NCBI GenBank assembly: GCA_002338895.1 | Contig: DDJH01000249.1 | Coordinates: forward strand, 483-17,813 | Length of the DNA stretch: 17,331 nucleotides | Origin: Lentisphaeria bacterium UBA1829 | Lineage (GTDB): Bacteria > Verrucomicrobiota > Lentisphaeria > Victivallales > UBA1829 | Reading direction: 5' to 3' | In this document: one piece after another, positions 7,993 to 15,818 of the stretch | Layout: each line of letters starts with the position of its first letter | How positions within the stretch are numbered: position 1 is the first letter of the stretch | The notes under the pieces: generated by a model | What the model was told of the DNA's origin: nothing | Database searches by the model: none | What the model saw: the letters and a program-made list of their open reading frames with translations, nothing else | Translations under genes and position numbers: made by a program

Positions 7993-8979
7993 TCAGTAAT
8001 ACAGATACCGCTCCCTGCGCTGCTCGCGGTAGAGGGAGCCCGGGATAAAGCGGCTTTCGACTGTGGTGGAGTGCGCGGCTCTCCCCTCGATGGAATCGAT
8101 CAGATTCTGAACACCGGCGCGGACCACTTCCCGGAAATCGTGACGGACAAATCCGGTGATCCGCGGATTCAGGAAAGCGGGATGCTCGAAATTGACATTC
8201 ATCACGATTTTCGGTTCATATGCGGGGAACTCCCGTTCCAGGATCTGCAGCAGCAGAAGAGTCATGCGCCACCCGTTGAGGAAGATTGCGGAGGGGGCCC
8301 TCCGGCAGATCTCGCGGATCGTCCGGAACTGCTCCTCCGGGACGAGGGAAAGGGAGGACGCCGCGTAAGGGATTCCCTGTTTCCGGCACTCTTCCGCGAG
8401 GAGAACGGGCCATGGCGAGAATTCACTGTGCATGCAGAAGATATCCGCCACGTTCCCGTTTCTGAGAAACGCGACCGCATCCCGGAGAGCCGAAGCATGG
8501 GAGACGGTCGAAAACAGAAAATCCGGCGACTCCTGATACAGCAGCATCATCGGATACTTCTGTTCACGCATCCGCTCCGTCTCCGCATTTTTTCCGAAGT
8601 GTTCACAGAAGAGGATTCCGTCGACCGGGAACGCAGACAACGACCGCAGATGCTCCGCCTCCTCCCGGCAGGTGTGACTGCCCAGCGAGATCAGCAGTCT
8701 GTATCCGCCGCGGAGCGCTTCCCGCAGCGCCATATCGGTCACCGACGCCCAGAATGCGTTGCATAATTCGGAGATCACCAACCCGATGGTCTGCGTTTTT
8801 CCCCGTTTCAGCGACTGGGCCAGACGGCTCGGCGCATATCCGGTCCGTCGGACCGCCTCCTCGATTCTCCGCCGCGTCCCCTCGCGCATCCGCGCATCCG
8901 GCGCATTCGTCAAATACTTGGATACCAGAGCCTTGGATACTCCGGCCAGATTCGCCACCTCTTGCAATGTCGTCTTCAT
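7993..8979 (-). CDS. LacI-family transcriptional repressor
   Basis: Read from MKTTLQEVA this is a 328-residue protein of usual LacI length. The N-terminal helix-turn-helix TLQEVANLAGVSKALVSKYL and the hinge region up to ARMREGTRRRIEEAVRRTGYAPSRLAQSL are clear, followed by IGLVISELCNAFW at the start of the sensor domain and VDGILFCEHF, typical of the sugar-binding core. I choose the ATG at 8977-8979 because homologous proteins start at this point. An upstream ATG at 9013-9015 would add 12 residues and place the operator-like site (8996-9005) inside the gene. The ribosome site for my start is modest (AGAGGCGG). It lies 49 bp upstream of the 147-residue gene. It probably represses itself and the downstream pair through the shared CGGTTAATCA element. 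The inducer is unknown. Confidence 0.92.
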   Translation of the reverse strand: MKTTLQEVANLAGVSKALVSKYLTNAPDARMREGTRRRIEEAVRRTGYAPSRLAQSLKRGKTQTIGLVISELCNAFWASVTDMALREALRGGYRLLISLGSHTCREEAEHLRSLSAFPVDGILFCEHFGKNAETERMREQKYPMMLLYQESPDFLFSTVSHASALRDAVAFLRNGNVADIFCMHSEFSPWPVLLAEECRKQGIPYAASSLSLVPEEQFRTIREICRRAPSAIFLNGWRMTLLLLQILEREFPAYEPKIVMNVNFEHPAFLNPRITGFVRHDFREVVRAGVQNLIDSIEGRAAHSTTVESRFIPGSLYREQRRERYLYY

Positions 8980-8995
8980 TCCGCCTCTGCTAAAT

Positions 8996-9005
8996 CGGTT
9001 AATCA
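8996..9005 (-). promoter_or_regulatory. Candidate autoregulatory operator of the minus-strand LacI gene
   Basis: CGGTTAATCA here repeats exactly the 10-mer at 7967-7976, in the same orientation relative to the genes. The left flank (TAAATC before GGTTAA) gives an imperfect palindrome centred on CG (4 of 6 positions symmetric). It lies between the -10 box and the chosen start codon, an ideal place for autorepression. Confidence 0.55.
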
Positions 9006-9010
9006 TTTTT

Positions 9011-9038
9011 ATCATACACCTTTTTCCGGAAAATTCAA
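9011..9038 (-). promoter_or_regulatory. Promoter of the minus-strand LacI gene
   Basis: On the minus strand, -35 TTGAAT (9033-9038) and -10 TATGAT (9011-9016) are separated by 16 bp. Both match the housekeeping consensus in at least four or five of six positions. The operator-like CGGTTAATCA follows the -10 box. The spacer contains the palindrome TTTTCCGGAAAA. Confidence 0.65.
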
Positions 9039-9098
9039 GTTTCCGTTCCGGATTTTCCGGGGCGGATGGATTTTTGGAGAATCTTCATTGAAAAGAAA

Positions 9099-9126
9099 TT
9101 GAAAAAAAGCAAAACGGCATTACAGT
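9099..9126 (+). promoter_or_regulatory. Possible promoter of the plus-strand LacI gene
   Basis: TTGAAA (9099-9104) is followed after 16 bp by TACAGT (9121-9126), a weak -10 box (4 of 6). The start codon is 37 bp further on. No better pair is visible in the divergent intergenic region. Confidence 0.4.
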
Positions 9127-9139
9127 TCCCTGTCGCCCG

Positions 9140-9151
9140 TTTTTCCGGAAA
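9140..9151 (+). promoter_or_regulatory. TTTTTCCGGAAA element, candidate operator of the second LacI regulator
   Basis: The 12-mer TTTTTCCGGAAA occurs here, just before the start codon, and again at 9021-9032 between the -10 and -35 of the divergent LacI promoter. The core TTTCCGGAAA is a perfect palindrome centred on CG, as in LacI operators. CCGG-rich words are common in this genome's coding DNA, so chance is possible. Confidence 0.35.
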
Positions 9152-9163
9152 GGAGCCCAGCAG

Positions 9164-10252
9164 ATGAAGCGAATCGGCATGACAGAGCTTGCCCGCGCGG
9201 CGGGAGTGAGTCCGTCCACGGTCTCGCGGGCGCTGGCCGGCAATCCGCGGATTTCGCGGGAGACGGCGGAACGGGTTCTCCAGACCGCGTCCCGCCTCGG
9301 CTATCGTCCCCACACCGCACGGACCCGGCTTCTTGCCTTGTTTCTTCCGGGACTTTCCGACTTCACCTACACCTCTCCGCTTCTGACCGCCATCCAGCGC
9401 GAGGCGCTGAACCGGGGCTGCCGGATCGAACTTCTGCTGCCCGACGGGATCTCCCGGATGAATGAGCGGCTCTTCTGCGGCGGCATTGCACTGGAGAAGA
9501 TGGATCCGTCGCTCTGCCCGTTTCCGCTGGTTTCGATCAATGCGGAGACGGAGGCGCTGAACCGGAACTCTCTGGCGGTCTGCTCGGACGACGCGGGAGC
9601 GGTGACGGAATCGGTCCGCCAATTCCGCGCAGCCGGACACACCCGGATCGGTTTTCTGCTTGCGGGGGATCCGGAACTGTACAACAACCGCTGCCGGATC
9701 GCCGCATTCCGTGCAACCGTCCCGGACGGAGAGATGGAGGGGCGGATGGAGATTGTTCCGGATCCGGAAGAGGTGGAAGCGGCTCTTCTGCGTCTGATGA
9801 AACGGAGGATCACGGCGCTGCTCTATCTGGTTCCCAGCGCGGTCAATCCGGAAAAACTGATGCGCCGGAACGGAATCCGGATCGGGAAGGATCTCTCTCT
9901 GATCGTCTGGGAGATGCTGGGGATCCGCGGGGAGTACCGGCCGGAGGTTCTGGTGGCGGAACAGGATTTCGAGTCTCTCGCCTTCGAATCGCTGGAACAG
10001 CTCTCCCGCTCCGCCGCCGGAAAGACGACGGAGAAGAGAGTTCTGGTTCCCTACGTTTTCCGGGGCGGGGGAAGCATTGCGCGCCTTTCCGCCGGAGAGC
10101 GGGAAGCAGACTCCGCTCCGCGACGGAAAACGGCACGGCGCCGTCCTCAGCGTTCCAGCACAAACTCCGTTTCCAGCAGATCGACGGAATTTCCTCCGGC
10201 GCCGATGCGGAATCGACCCGGTTCCACCACGAAACGGAGATCCTCGTTGTAA
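9164..10252 (+). CDS. LacI-family transcriptional regulator with extended C-terminal frame
   Basis: The 362-residue frame starts at an ATG with AAAGGAG eight bases upstream. The N-terminus MTELARAAGVSPSTVSRALAGNPRISRETAERVL is a clear LacI helix-turn-helix, followed by a shortened hinge and a sensor domain (LLALFLPGLSDFTY, then AGHTRIGFLLAG near residue 160). Conserved sequence ends about residue 305 with VLVPYVFRGG, where LacI proteins normally stop. The remaining 55 or so residues are Arg/Ser-rich, and the last 36 lie antisense to the end of the GH3 gene. The stop codon thus appears to have been lost or displaced and the frame now reads through into the neighbour. I saw no earlier stop in the other two frames across the junction. 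The gene is divergent from the other LacI gene and convergent with the GH3 gene, which is a plausible target. Confidence 0.88.
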   Translation: MKRIGMTELARAAGVSPSTVSRALAGNPRISRETAERVLQTASRLGYRPHTARTRLLALFLPGLSDFTYTSPLLTAIQREALNRGCRIELLLPDGISRMNERLFCGGIALEKMDPSLCPFPLVSINAETEALNRNSLAVCSDDAGAVTESVRQFRAAGHTRIGFLLAGDPELYNNRCRIAAFRATVPDGEMEGRMEIVPDPEEVEAALLRLMKRRITALLYLVPSAVNPEKLMRRNGIRIGKDLSLIVWEMLGIRGEYRPEVLVAEQDFESLAFESLEQLSRSAAGKTTEKRVLVPYVFRGGGSIARLSAGEREADSAPRRKTARRRPQRSSTNSVSSRSTEFPPAPMRNRPGSTTKRRSSL

Positions 10253-12399
10253 TACCCCAGCACCTCGTCGGAGAGTTCGACTTCCACGCGTCTCCGCTCT
10301 CCCGGCGCAAGATCAATGCGTTCGAACGCGCAGAGTTCCCGGATCGGACGTTTGATCGAGCTTGCCAGATCGGTCAGATAGAACTGGACCACCTCCTCTC
10401 CGCCGCGGGAGCCGGTGTTCTCCACGAAGACGGCGGCCCGCCGGCCGGAGACCGTCAGATCCGAATACCGGAACGTCGTGTAACTCAGACCGTATCCGAA
10501 CGGAAATTCCGGCTGTGCGGAACAGTCCACATAATCGTGGCGGAGACCGAGCGGATTGTAGTAGACGGGCAGCTGGCCGCAGCAGCGCGGAATGGAGATC
10601 GGGAGCCGTCCGGCGGAATTGTACTCTCCGAACAGCACCTCCGCCACCGCCTGACCGCCGAACATCCCGGGATACCATGCCAGAAGCAGCGCGGCCGCCT
10701 CGTTCCGCAGTCCGGAAAGGTTCAGCGGACGCCCCTGAACCATCACGCAGACAATCGGTTTTCCGAGTTCTTTCAGGCGCTGGAACAGCTCCATCTGAAC
10801 GCCGAGCAGATCCAGGGAAGCGCGATCGGTCCCCTCCCCGCTCTCCTTTTCGCTCCGTTCCGGCGGCAGGATCTCGGGGGAAGCCGCTCCGGTTTCGGTC
10901 CGGGTCATGCAGGATCCGTATTTTGTGCTGCATCCGCCCAGGACCAGCACCACCGCGTCGGCGTTCCGGGCGGCCTCCAGAGCCTCGGGGAACGCACTGC
11001 GGTCCAGGGAGCGGATGCCGCAGCCGCGGGAAGAGAGGATCGAAATCCCCCGTTTTTCCGCCGCTTTCCGGATGCCGGAAAGGATGGAGATCACATCGCC
11101 GGGACGCTGGGGCGCGGAATAATCGCCGAGCTGGTTCATGGCGTGATCGGAGTTCGGACCGATCACGGCGAGGGTTTTCAAGTTTCGGAGCGGCAAAGTT
11201 CCGTCGTTTTTGAGCAGAGTGAGCGCCTTCCGGGAGGCCTCGAGTGCGACGGCGCAGTGCGCCTCGGACCGAAAGATCTCCACCGGACGCCCCTGCGCAT
11301 AGGGATGTTCAAACAATCCGCATTCGAATTTCACGCGGAGCAGATGTCCGGCAGCGGCATCGAGATCCTCTTCGGAGAGGATTCCGCGGTCGAGAGCCTT
11401 GAGCACTCCGTCCGTCACATACGCCAGACAGCCTTCGTCGACATCGCATCCGGCCTTGACCGCCCGTGCGGCGGCCTCCGCCGGATCCGCGGCGAGACGC
11501 GAACGCTCCAGCAGCGGAATCGCGCTCCGGTCGGCGACCACAAATCCCCGATACCCCAGCTCTCCCCGCAGCAGATCGGTCAGCAGCCGGCGGCTTCCGG
11601 AACACGGCAGTCCGTCCAGATCGTTGTATGCGCTCATGATGGATCCCGCCCCCGCGCGGACCGCCTCCCGGAACGGACGGAGCTGACAATTGTACAGTTC
11701 GATCATCCCAAGATGCGCCGACGCCTGATTGTGTCCGCCTTCCGGACTTCCGTGCGCGACGAAATGCTTCAACGTCGCCACGATCCCGCGCGACTGCAGT
11801 CCGCGCACCATTTCCGCCCCGAATCGAGCGGTCAGGAACGCATCCTCTGAAAAATCCTCCTCGACGCGGGACCAGCGCGGCTCGCGGGCGATGTCCAGAA
11901 TCGGTCCGTAGACCGCATGAACGCCGGCCGCGCGCGCCTCTTCCCCGATCACTTCGCCGATGCGGCGGATCAGTGCGGCATCCCAGCTTCCCCCCATTCC
12001 CAGTCCGGTCGGGAACACGCTGCTTCCGAGCGCCATGAGTCCATGCGGCGCCTCCTCCGCCAGATAGAGCGGAATGCCCAGACGCGAATGGTCCAGGCAG
12101 TGTTTCTGGAACAGATTGACCACATCCGTCATCCGTTCGGGCGGGACACCGGTCTCCCAGTCGCGCGTGGTCCACCAGTCGGCGCGGAGCAGGCCGTACA
12201 GGGAGCCGATCGGCCAGCGCTCCACCGTTTCACAATACTCTCGGGTCAGCGAATACTCGCCCCGGCTGTTCCGTTCATAGGACTGGAAGCCGTCGAGTTT
12301 GACGATCTGTCCGATCTTTTCCCGGATTGTCATGCGTCCGAGCAAATCTTTTGTGCGGATTTCCGCACTCAGCGAGCGATCCCGAAATCTCTCCTCCAT
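10147..12399 (-). CDS. Glycoside hydrolase family 3 protein (beta-glucosidase/xylosidase type), cytoplasmic
   Basis: The 750-residue protein starts at an ATG with AAAGGAG eight bases upstream and has no signal peptide. Order of parts: GH3 N-terminal barrel (about 15-330) with KHFVAHG substrate-binding residues, MSAYNDLDG, and GFVVADRSAI where Asp290 is the expected nucleophile; the alpha-beta sandwich domain (about 360-560) with TLLKNDGTLPL, AVIGPNSDHAMNQLGDYS and GEGTDRASLDL, whose Glu is a candidate acid/base; a domain containing FPFGYGLSYTTF; and a C-terminal fibronectin-like domain (about 630-735). Family members release glucose, xylose or related sugars from the non-reducing end of oligosaccharides. 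The residue after the nucleophile is Arg, where many relatives have Trp, which may change specificity. It has its own promoter and a palindromic operator-like site. Its 3' end overlaps the LacI gene at 9164-10252. Sugar specificity is not determinable by eye. Confidence 0.93.
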   Translation of the reverse strand: MEERFRDRSLSAEIRTKDLLGRMTIREKIGQIVKLDGFQSYERNSRGEYSLTREYCETVERWPIGSLYGLLRADWWTTRDWETGVPPERMTDVVNLFQKHCLDHSRLGIPLYLAEEAPHGLMALGSSVFPTGLGMGGSWDAALIRRIGEVIGEEARAAGVHAVYGPILDIAREPRWSRVEEDFSEDAFLTARFGAEMVRGLQSRGIVATLKHFVAHGSPEGGHNQASAHLGMIELYNCQLRPFREAVRAGAGSIMSAYNDLDGLPCSGSRRLLTDLLRGELGYRGFVVADRSAIPLLERSRLAADPAEAAARAVKAGCDVDEGCLAYVTDGVLKALDRGILSEEDLDAAAGHLLRVKFECGLFEHPYAQGRPVEIFRSEAHCAVALEASRKALTLLKNDGTLPLRNLKTLAVIGPNSDHAMNQLGDYSAPQRPGDVISILSGIRKAAEKRGISILSSRGCGIRSLDRSAFPEALEAARNADAVVLVLGGCSTKYGSCMTRTETGAASPEILPPERSEKESGEGTDRASLDLLGVQMELFQRLKELGKPIVCVMVQGRPLNLSGLRNEAAALLLAWYPGMFGGQAVAEVLFGEYNSAGRLPISIPRCCGQLPVYYNPLGLRHDYVDCSAQPEFPFGYGLSYTTFRYSDLTVSGRRAAVFVENTGSRGGEEVVQFYLTDLASSIKRPIRELCAFERIDLAPGERRRVEVELSDEVLGYYNEDLRFVVEPGRFRIGAGGNSVDLLETEFVLER

Positions 12400-12417
12400 C
12401 TCCGAAACTCCTTTCTG

Positions 12418-12435
12418 TTGGACGGTGTTGTCCGA
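12418..12435 (-). promoter_or_regulatory. Palindromic operator-like site before the GH3 gene
   Basis: The 18-bp sequence from 12418 to 12435 has arms TTGGAC and GTCCGA around a 6-nt centre, with 5 of 6 positions symmetric. It sits between the -10 box (12456-12461) and the ribosome site of the GH3 gene, where a repressor would block transcription. The protein that binds it is not known. Confidence 0.4.
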
Positions 12436-12455
12436 TGACTCTGCATCCGCGTCTG

Positions 12456-12484
12456 AATATATCCGTCCCGCCCGGCGACATCAA
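12456..12484 (-). promoter_or_regulatory. Promoter of the GH3 gene
   Basis: On the minus strand, -35 TTGATG (12479-12484) and -10 TATATT (12456-12461) are spaced by 17 bp, a good housekeeping promoter. It begins about 35 bp beyond the terminator of the upstream operon, so the GH3 gene is probably transcribed independently. Confidence 0.7.
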
Positions 12485-12503
12485 GGAAAAGGAGCGTTTC
12501 CGC

Positions 12504-12523
12504 TGTGCAAAAATTGTGCAAAA
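12504..12523. repeat. Tandem TGTGCAAAA repeat upstream of the GH3 promoter
   Basis: TGTGCAAAA occurs at 12504-12512 and again at 12515-12523, with an 11-bp period (about one helical turn), roughly 20-40 bp upstream of the GH3 -35 box. The second copy merges with the A run that forms the T tract of the neighbouring terminator, so part of the repeat may simply reflect that. Confidence 0.4.
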
Positions 12524-12556
12524 AAAGGAGATTCCGATCAGCAGACCGGAATCTCC
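12520..12556 (-). terminator. Intrinsic terminator of the pseudopilin-GH operon
   Basis: On the minus strand a perfect 10-bp stem GGAGATTCCG/CGGAATCTCC with a 10-nt loop (arms 12547-12556 and 12527-12536) is followed by seven T residues (12526-12520). It lies 26 bp after the stop codon of the clan GH-A gene. Confidence 0.95.
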
Positions 12557-12582
12557 GGAAAAGTGCTTCCGTGTTTTTTCCC

Positions 12583-15500
12583 TTACGGATAGAGAATTTC
12601 AAAGAACGGCGTTCCGTATTCGAATTTCGAAGTATCCATGGAAATCGAAAGGGTGCCGTTTCGGAAGGAGGTTTTCAGCTTCCGTTCGCGAGTTCCGTCC
12701 AGATTCAGCGCATAGACCTCCGGAGCGTTCGCGGAACGGTTCGCCAGAGTCAGGGAGAATCTGCCGCTGCGGTAGAGGAGCGGGAAGACGCCGAAATCAA
12801 TTTCCACATCGAAGCGGTCGTTGTTGAAGACGGTCTGTTCATTGACGGCCATGGTGGCCGCGATCAGCAGAATCCGTCTGCTTTCCCGGAGGGAGGGGGC
12901 GGAGTCGAGGGCAATCGCGGTCAGGGAAGCCGGCACGGAGCACTCGGAAATCTCCATGGCGTCGAGTTTCATCGGCGAGTTCTCCTTGAGGACGGCGCCC
13001 TCGAGTTTCGGCGTGACGACCCGCAGGGTTTTCCGAAGGACATCGGTGGTGATTTCGCCGGTTTCGCTCTGATAGATCCCCTTGTCGGAATCGGTCGGAT
13101 TGCGTGTTCCGATCACGTTTCTGGAACGGAGGGTGCGGATCAGCTTCCGGGCGAGAGCATCGCCGCCGAGGGATTCGCGGATCTCGGCAAACATTCCGCC
13201 GCCGTAGGTTCGGGCGAAGCGTTCGGGAAGGACCTTGATGCTGTCGCGGACCGATCCCTTTCCGTCGTAGGAGCATCCGATTTTCGTCACCATGAACAGG
13301 CGGCTGTACTCTCCGCCGATTGCGCTCATGAAATCGGGGGAGTGCATGACGGAAGGCGGAATTGCCACCTCCAGCTTGTGCTTTGCCTCCGCGACATCCC
13401 GCCGCTGCCACGCGAACGCGGTAATCACCTCATTGACTCTCGCCATCGGACTCAGGGAACCCTCAAAGACATATCCGTTCAGCGGGGTGTGCCAGAGGGC
13501 CACGGTGTTGCCGTGCTGGGTGAGCAGATCCCACCCCTGGAGCGCCGCATACGCGCCCCACATCAGACCGGCCTCGTGGACGTAGCGGTTGAAGGGGGCA
13601 TGGGAATACTCCGTCATCAGGAAGGGACGGTCGAAGAAGCGGTTGATTCCGGCCCGGCCGATATAGGAGTTCCGGTCTGTGATGGAGCTCTCCTGTCCGG
13701 TGAGGAACCCTTTTCCGCGGTGCCAGCGCAGATTGAGGAGTTTCTGCTGATAGCTGCGCACCGGAAGCGGGATCAGGTTCGGGTGGGAGAAATAGGTGTG
13801 CATGGCCACGGCGGTGAGCGGGGTCCGCGGGGGGATGTCCATCAGCCGCATATACATGTCCCAGTTTGTGACAACGCCTCTGAAGCCGATTTTCCGGACC
13901 TCCTCCATGTAGAAGAGCGACATGTCCATGAGGACTTTTTCGACCCAGCTCCGGGCCTCCTGCGACTTCATGAGGAGCTGCACATTCAGTTCCGGGGCGG
14001 TCTTTCCGGGATGCGCGGACTGATAAAAGCTCTTCCAGTGAGGATTGAGCTCGCCCCAGTAGTTTTTCTGGTTGTCCTGTTCGTTGAGCAGCGTGATGCC
14101 GACGACCATCGGATCGTCCAGCATCCGGGTTCCGGTATAGGGGTTGACATGGAGCATCATGTAATGGAATCCCGCGCGCCAGTTGTCGCGATAGTCCTCC
14201 CGGAAGAGGATTCCGGTCTTGAAGTCGAAATCGACGGTTGCGGCGGTCCATGCGGTCCGGGCGGAGACGATGTCCGGCAGCAGATAGATGTTCCGTTTCC
14301 GCAGACAGGCGACAAAATAATCCCAGCGGTCCTCAAACGCCTTGTCGATCGGCAGCTCCTCCATGCGTCTCGGCAGTTTCACCTTGTCGATGGTCAGCGG
14401 TTTTTTCGGATACCCGTTTTTCCCCGTCAGCGATCCGTCCGGGTAATGGATGCGGACCAGATTGAATCCGCGGATCCGGATTGCCTCCGCATACTCCTCG
14501 ATCTCCGCCTTGTTCATCGCGTAGAGACGGTGCTGCCAGTTCCCGGGACCCATGGAGAAACTCCGGAAGCGGACCGTCCGTTCCGGCGCCTTCTCATACG
14601 CCAGTTTTCCCTCTTTGTTGACGATGATCCGCCCGAGCTCGCCGATTTTCGGTTCCCGGTCGAGGAATCCGGAAAGATCGAGCGCGGTTCCCGCCTTCAC
14701 ATCGAGCATCGGGATCCGTTTTGGCTGCACATAGACCCATTCGACCGGATCCATTTTGATCGGCCGCCATTCCGGGGAACGGAGAATTTTGACCACGTTG
14801 TCGAGTTTTTCGCGGAACGGCACCTCGCCGCAGCAGACCTTCCATCCGCTGCTTCCGCTCCGGAGCTGGAGCGCAACAAGGTTCTTCCCTTTCCGGACCG
14901 GGAAATTGAACACGTGATCGTTCACACTGCACTTCGCGATGATGTTGCCGGTTTTCAGCGTATCGTAAATTGTTTTTCCGTTGACGCGGAAATCGAACCA
15001 CCAGTCCGCACCGACGCCGATCTGCATAAACCCGTCGGACTCCGCCGTGAAGAGATTCAGCAGCAGAGCGCTCCTCCCCTCTTTCGCCTTTCCCGCCAGG
15101 ACTTCCAGATCCAGCGTCTTGTTTTGGAAAACGACAGGGATGCCCTTCACGCCGTCGAGCTCCTGCGGGAGCGGACCGGTCTTCACCCGGTCAAGCGCCT
15201 CCGGTCCGACTCCGGGGTAGAGCATCCACTGCGGATTCAGAGCGAGCGGAAGATGGCTCTGGATTTTCTCCGTCCGGACCGGCCCGAGCAGAAGCGTTCC
15301 GTTCAGCGGATACTCTCCCAGCATGAACATCGGGAAACGGATTGTCTCCTCATAATCGCCGCCGAGCGTGAATTCGTGAGTGATTTTCCGCCACACCTTC
15401 TGCACCTTGACGGTCCGGATGCTCTGCGCGGAGATGCCTTTCCACGGTTTGGCGTGCTGAATGACATTGAATCCGATCTGTCCGAACTCCGATCCCTTCA

Positions 15501-15786
15501 GGAAGAAGGTGATGCGCAGACGGTCCCCCTTCTTCAGACGGGCCGGCCCCGGAAGATTGAGCTGCGCATGATAGGAGATGTCATCCGGTTTTGCAAGAAT
15601 TTTGACGGCGAGAGCGGCCTCTCCGTCGGGCGTCTTCTCCGGGGCGGGAGCGAGGCTCAGACGGTTTCCGGAAAACAGCACCTCTTTTCCCGGCAAAGCC
15701 CCCTCCCACTTCTGTTCGTGAATGATTTCCGCCCGTGCGGCGCAGGCGCCCAGCACAAGCAGGGACAACAGCAGTTTTTTCAACAT
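12583..15786 (-). CDS. Secreted multidomain glycoside hydrolase, clan GH-A (GH5-like barrel)
   Basis: The protein has 1067 residues and starts at an ATG with GGAGG just upstream. The N-terminus MLKKLLLSLLVLGACAARA is an export signal: cleavage after ARA is likely, but LGAC could be a lipobox, making it a lipoprotein at Cys15. Domains: a CBM4/9-like beta sandwich (about 20-170); a second beta domain (about 190-330, with WWFDFRVNGKTIYD and GKNLVALQLRSG); a TIM barrel (about 400-800); a C-terminal beta domain (about 850-1067). The barrel shows GFNLVRIHY, the acid/base in GITLLNEQ (Asn568-Glu569) and the nucleophile in FLMTEYSH (Glu726). This is the paired-glutamate layout of retaining clan GH-A enzymes. 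The pseudopilin gene ends 32 bp upstream, so they form an operon closed by a terminator. I cannot place it in a numbered family with confidence, nor give a substrate. Confidence 0.87.
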   Translation of the reverse strand: MLKKLLLSLLVLGACAARAEIIHEQKWEGALPGKEVLFSGNRLSLAPAPEKTPDGEAALAVKILAKPDDISYHAQLNLPGPARLKKGDRLRITFFLKGSEFGQIGFNVIQHAKPWKGISAQSIRTVKVQKVWRKITHEFTLGGDYEETIRFPMFMLGEYPLNGTLLLGPVRTEKIQSHLPLALNPQWMLYPGVGPEALDRVKTGPLPQELDGVKGIPVVFQNKTLDLEVLAGKAKEGRSALLLNLFTAESDGFMQIGVGADWWFDFRVNGKTIYDTLKTGNIIAKCSVNDHVFNFPVRKGKNLVALQLRSGSSGWKVCCGEVPFREKLDNVVKILRSPEWRPIKMDPVEWVYVQPKRIPMLDVKAGTALDLSGFLDREPKIGELGRIIVNKEGKLAYEKAPERTVRFRSFSMGPGNWQHRLYAMNKAEIEEYAEAIRIRGFNLVRIHYPDGSLTGKNGYPKKPLTIDKVKLPRRMEELPIDKAFEDRWDYFVACLRKRNIYLLPDIVSARTAWTAATVDFDFKTGILFREDYRDNWRAGFHYMMLHVNPYTGTRMLDDPMVVGITLLNEQDNQKNYWGELNPHWKSFYQSAHPGKTAPELNVQLLMKSQEARSWVEKVLMDMSLFYMEEVRKIGFRGVVTNWDMYMRLMDIPPRTPLTAVAMHTYFSHPNLIPLPVRSYQQKLLNLRWHRGKGFLTGQESSITDRNSYIGRAGINRFFDRPFLMTEYSHAPFNRYVHEAGLMWGAYAALQGWDLLTQHGNTVALWHTPLNGYVFEGSLSPMARVNEVITAFAWQRRDVAEAKHKLEVAIPPSVMHSPDFMSAIGGEYSRLFMVTKIGCSYDGKGSVRDSIKVLPERFARTYGGGMFAEIRESLGGDALARKLIRTLRSRNVIGTRNPTDSDKGIYQSETGEITTDVLRKTLRVVTPKLEGAVLKENSPMKLDAMEISECSVPASLTAIALDSAPSLRESRRILLIAATMAVNEQTVFNNDRFDVEIDFGVFPLLYRSGRFSLTLANRSANAPEVYALNLDGTRERKLKTSFRNGTLSISMDTSKFEYGTPFFEILYP

Positions 15787-15818
15787 GGATCCTCCAGCTC
15801 TTCTTTGATTTTCTTATT

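Noticed and set aside
10133..10142. ACGGCGCCGT palindrome between the LacI and GH3 genes as a bidirectional terminator
   Set aside because: No loop and no T run on either strand; a short GC palindrome expected by chance.
10537..11850. 437-residue plus-strand frame over the GH3 gene
   Set aside because: It is antisense to clear GH3 motifs, with no ribosome site and no domain pattern.
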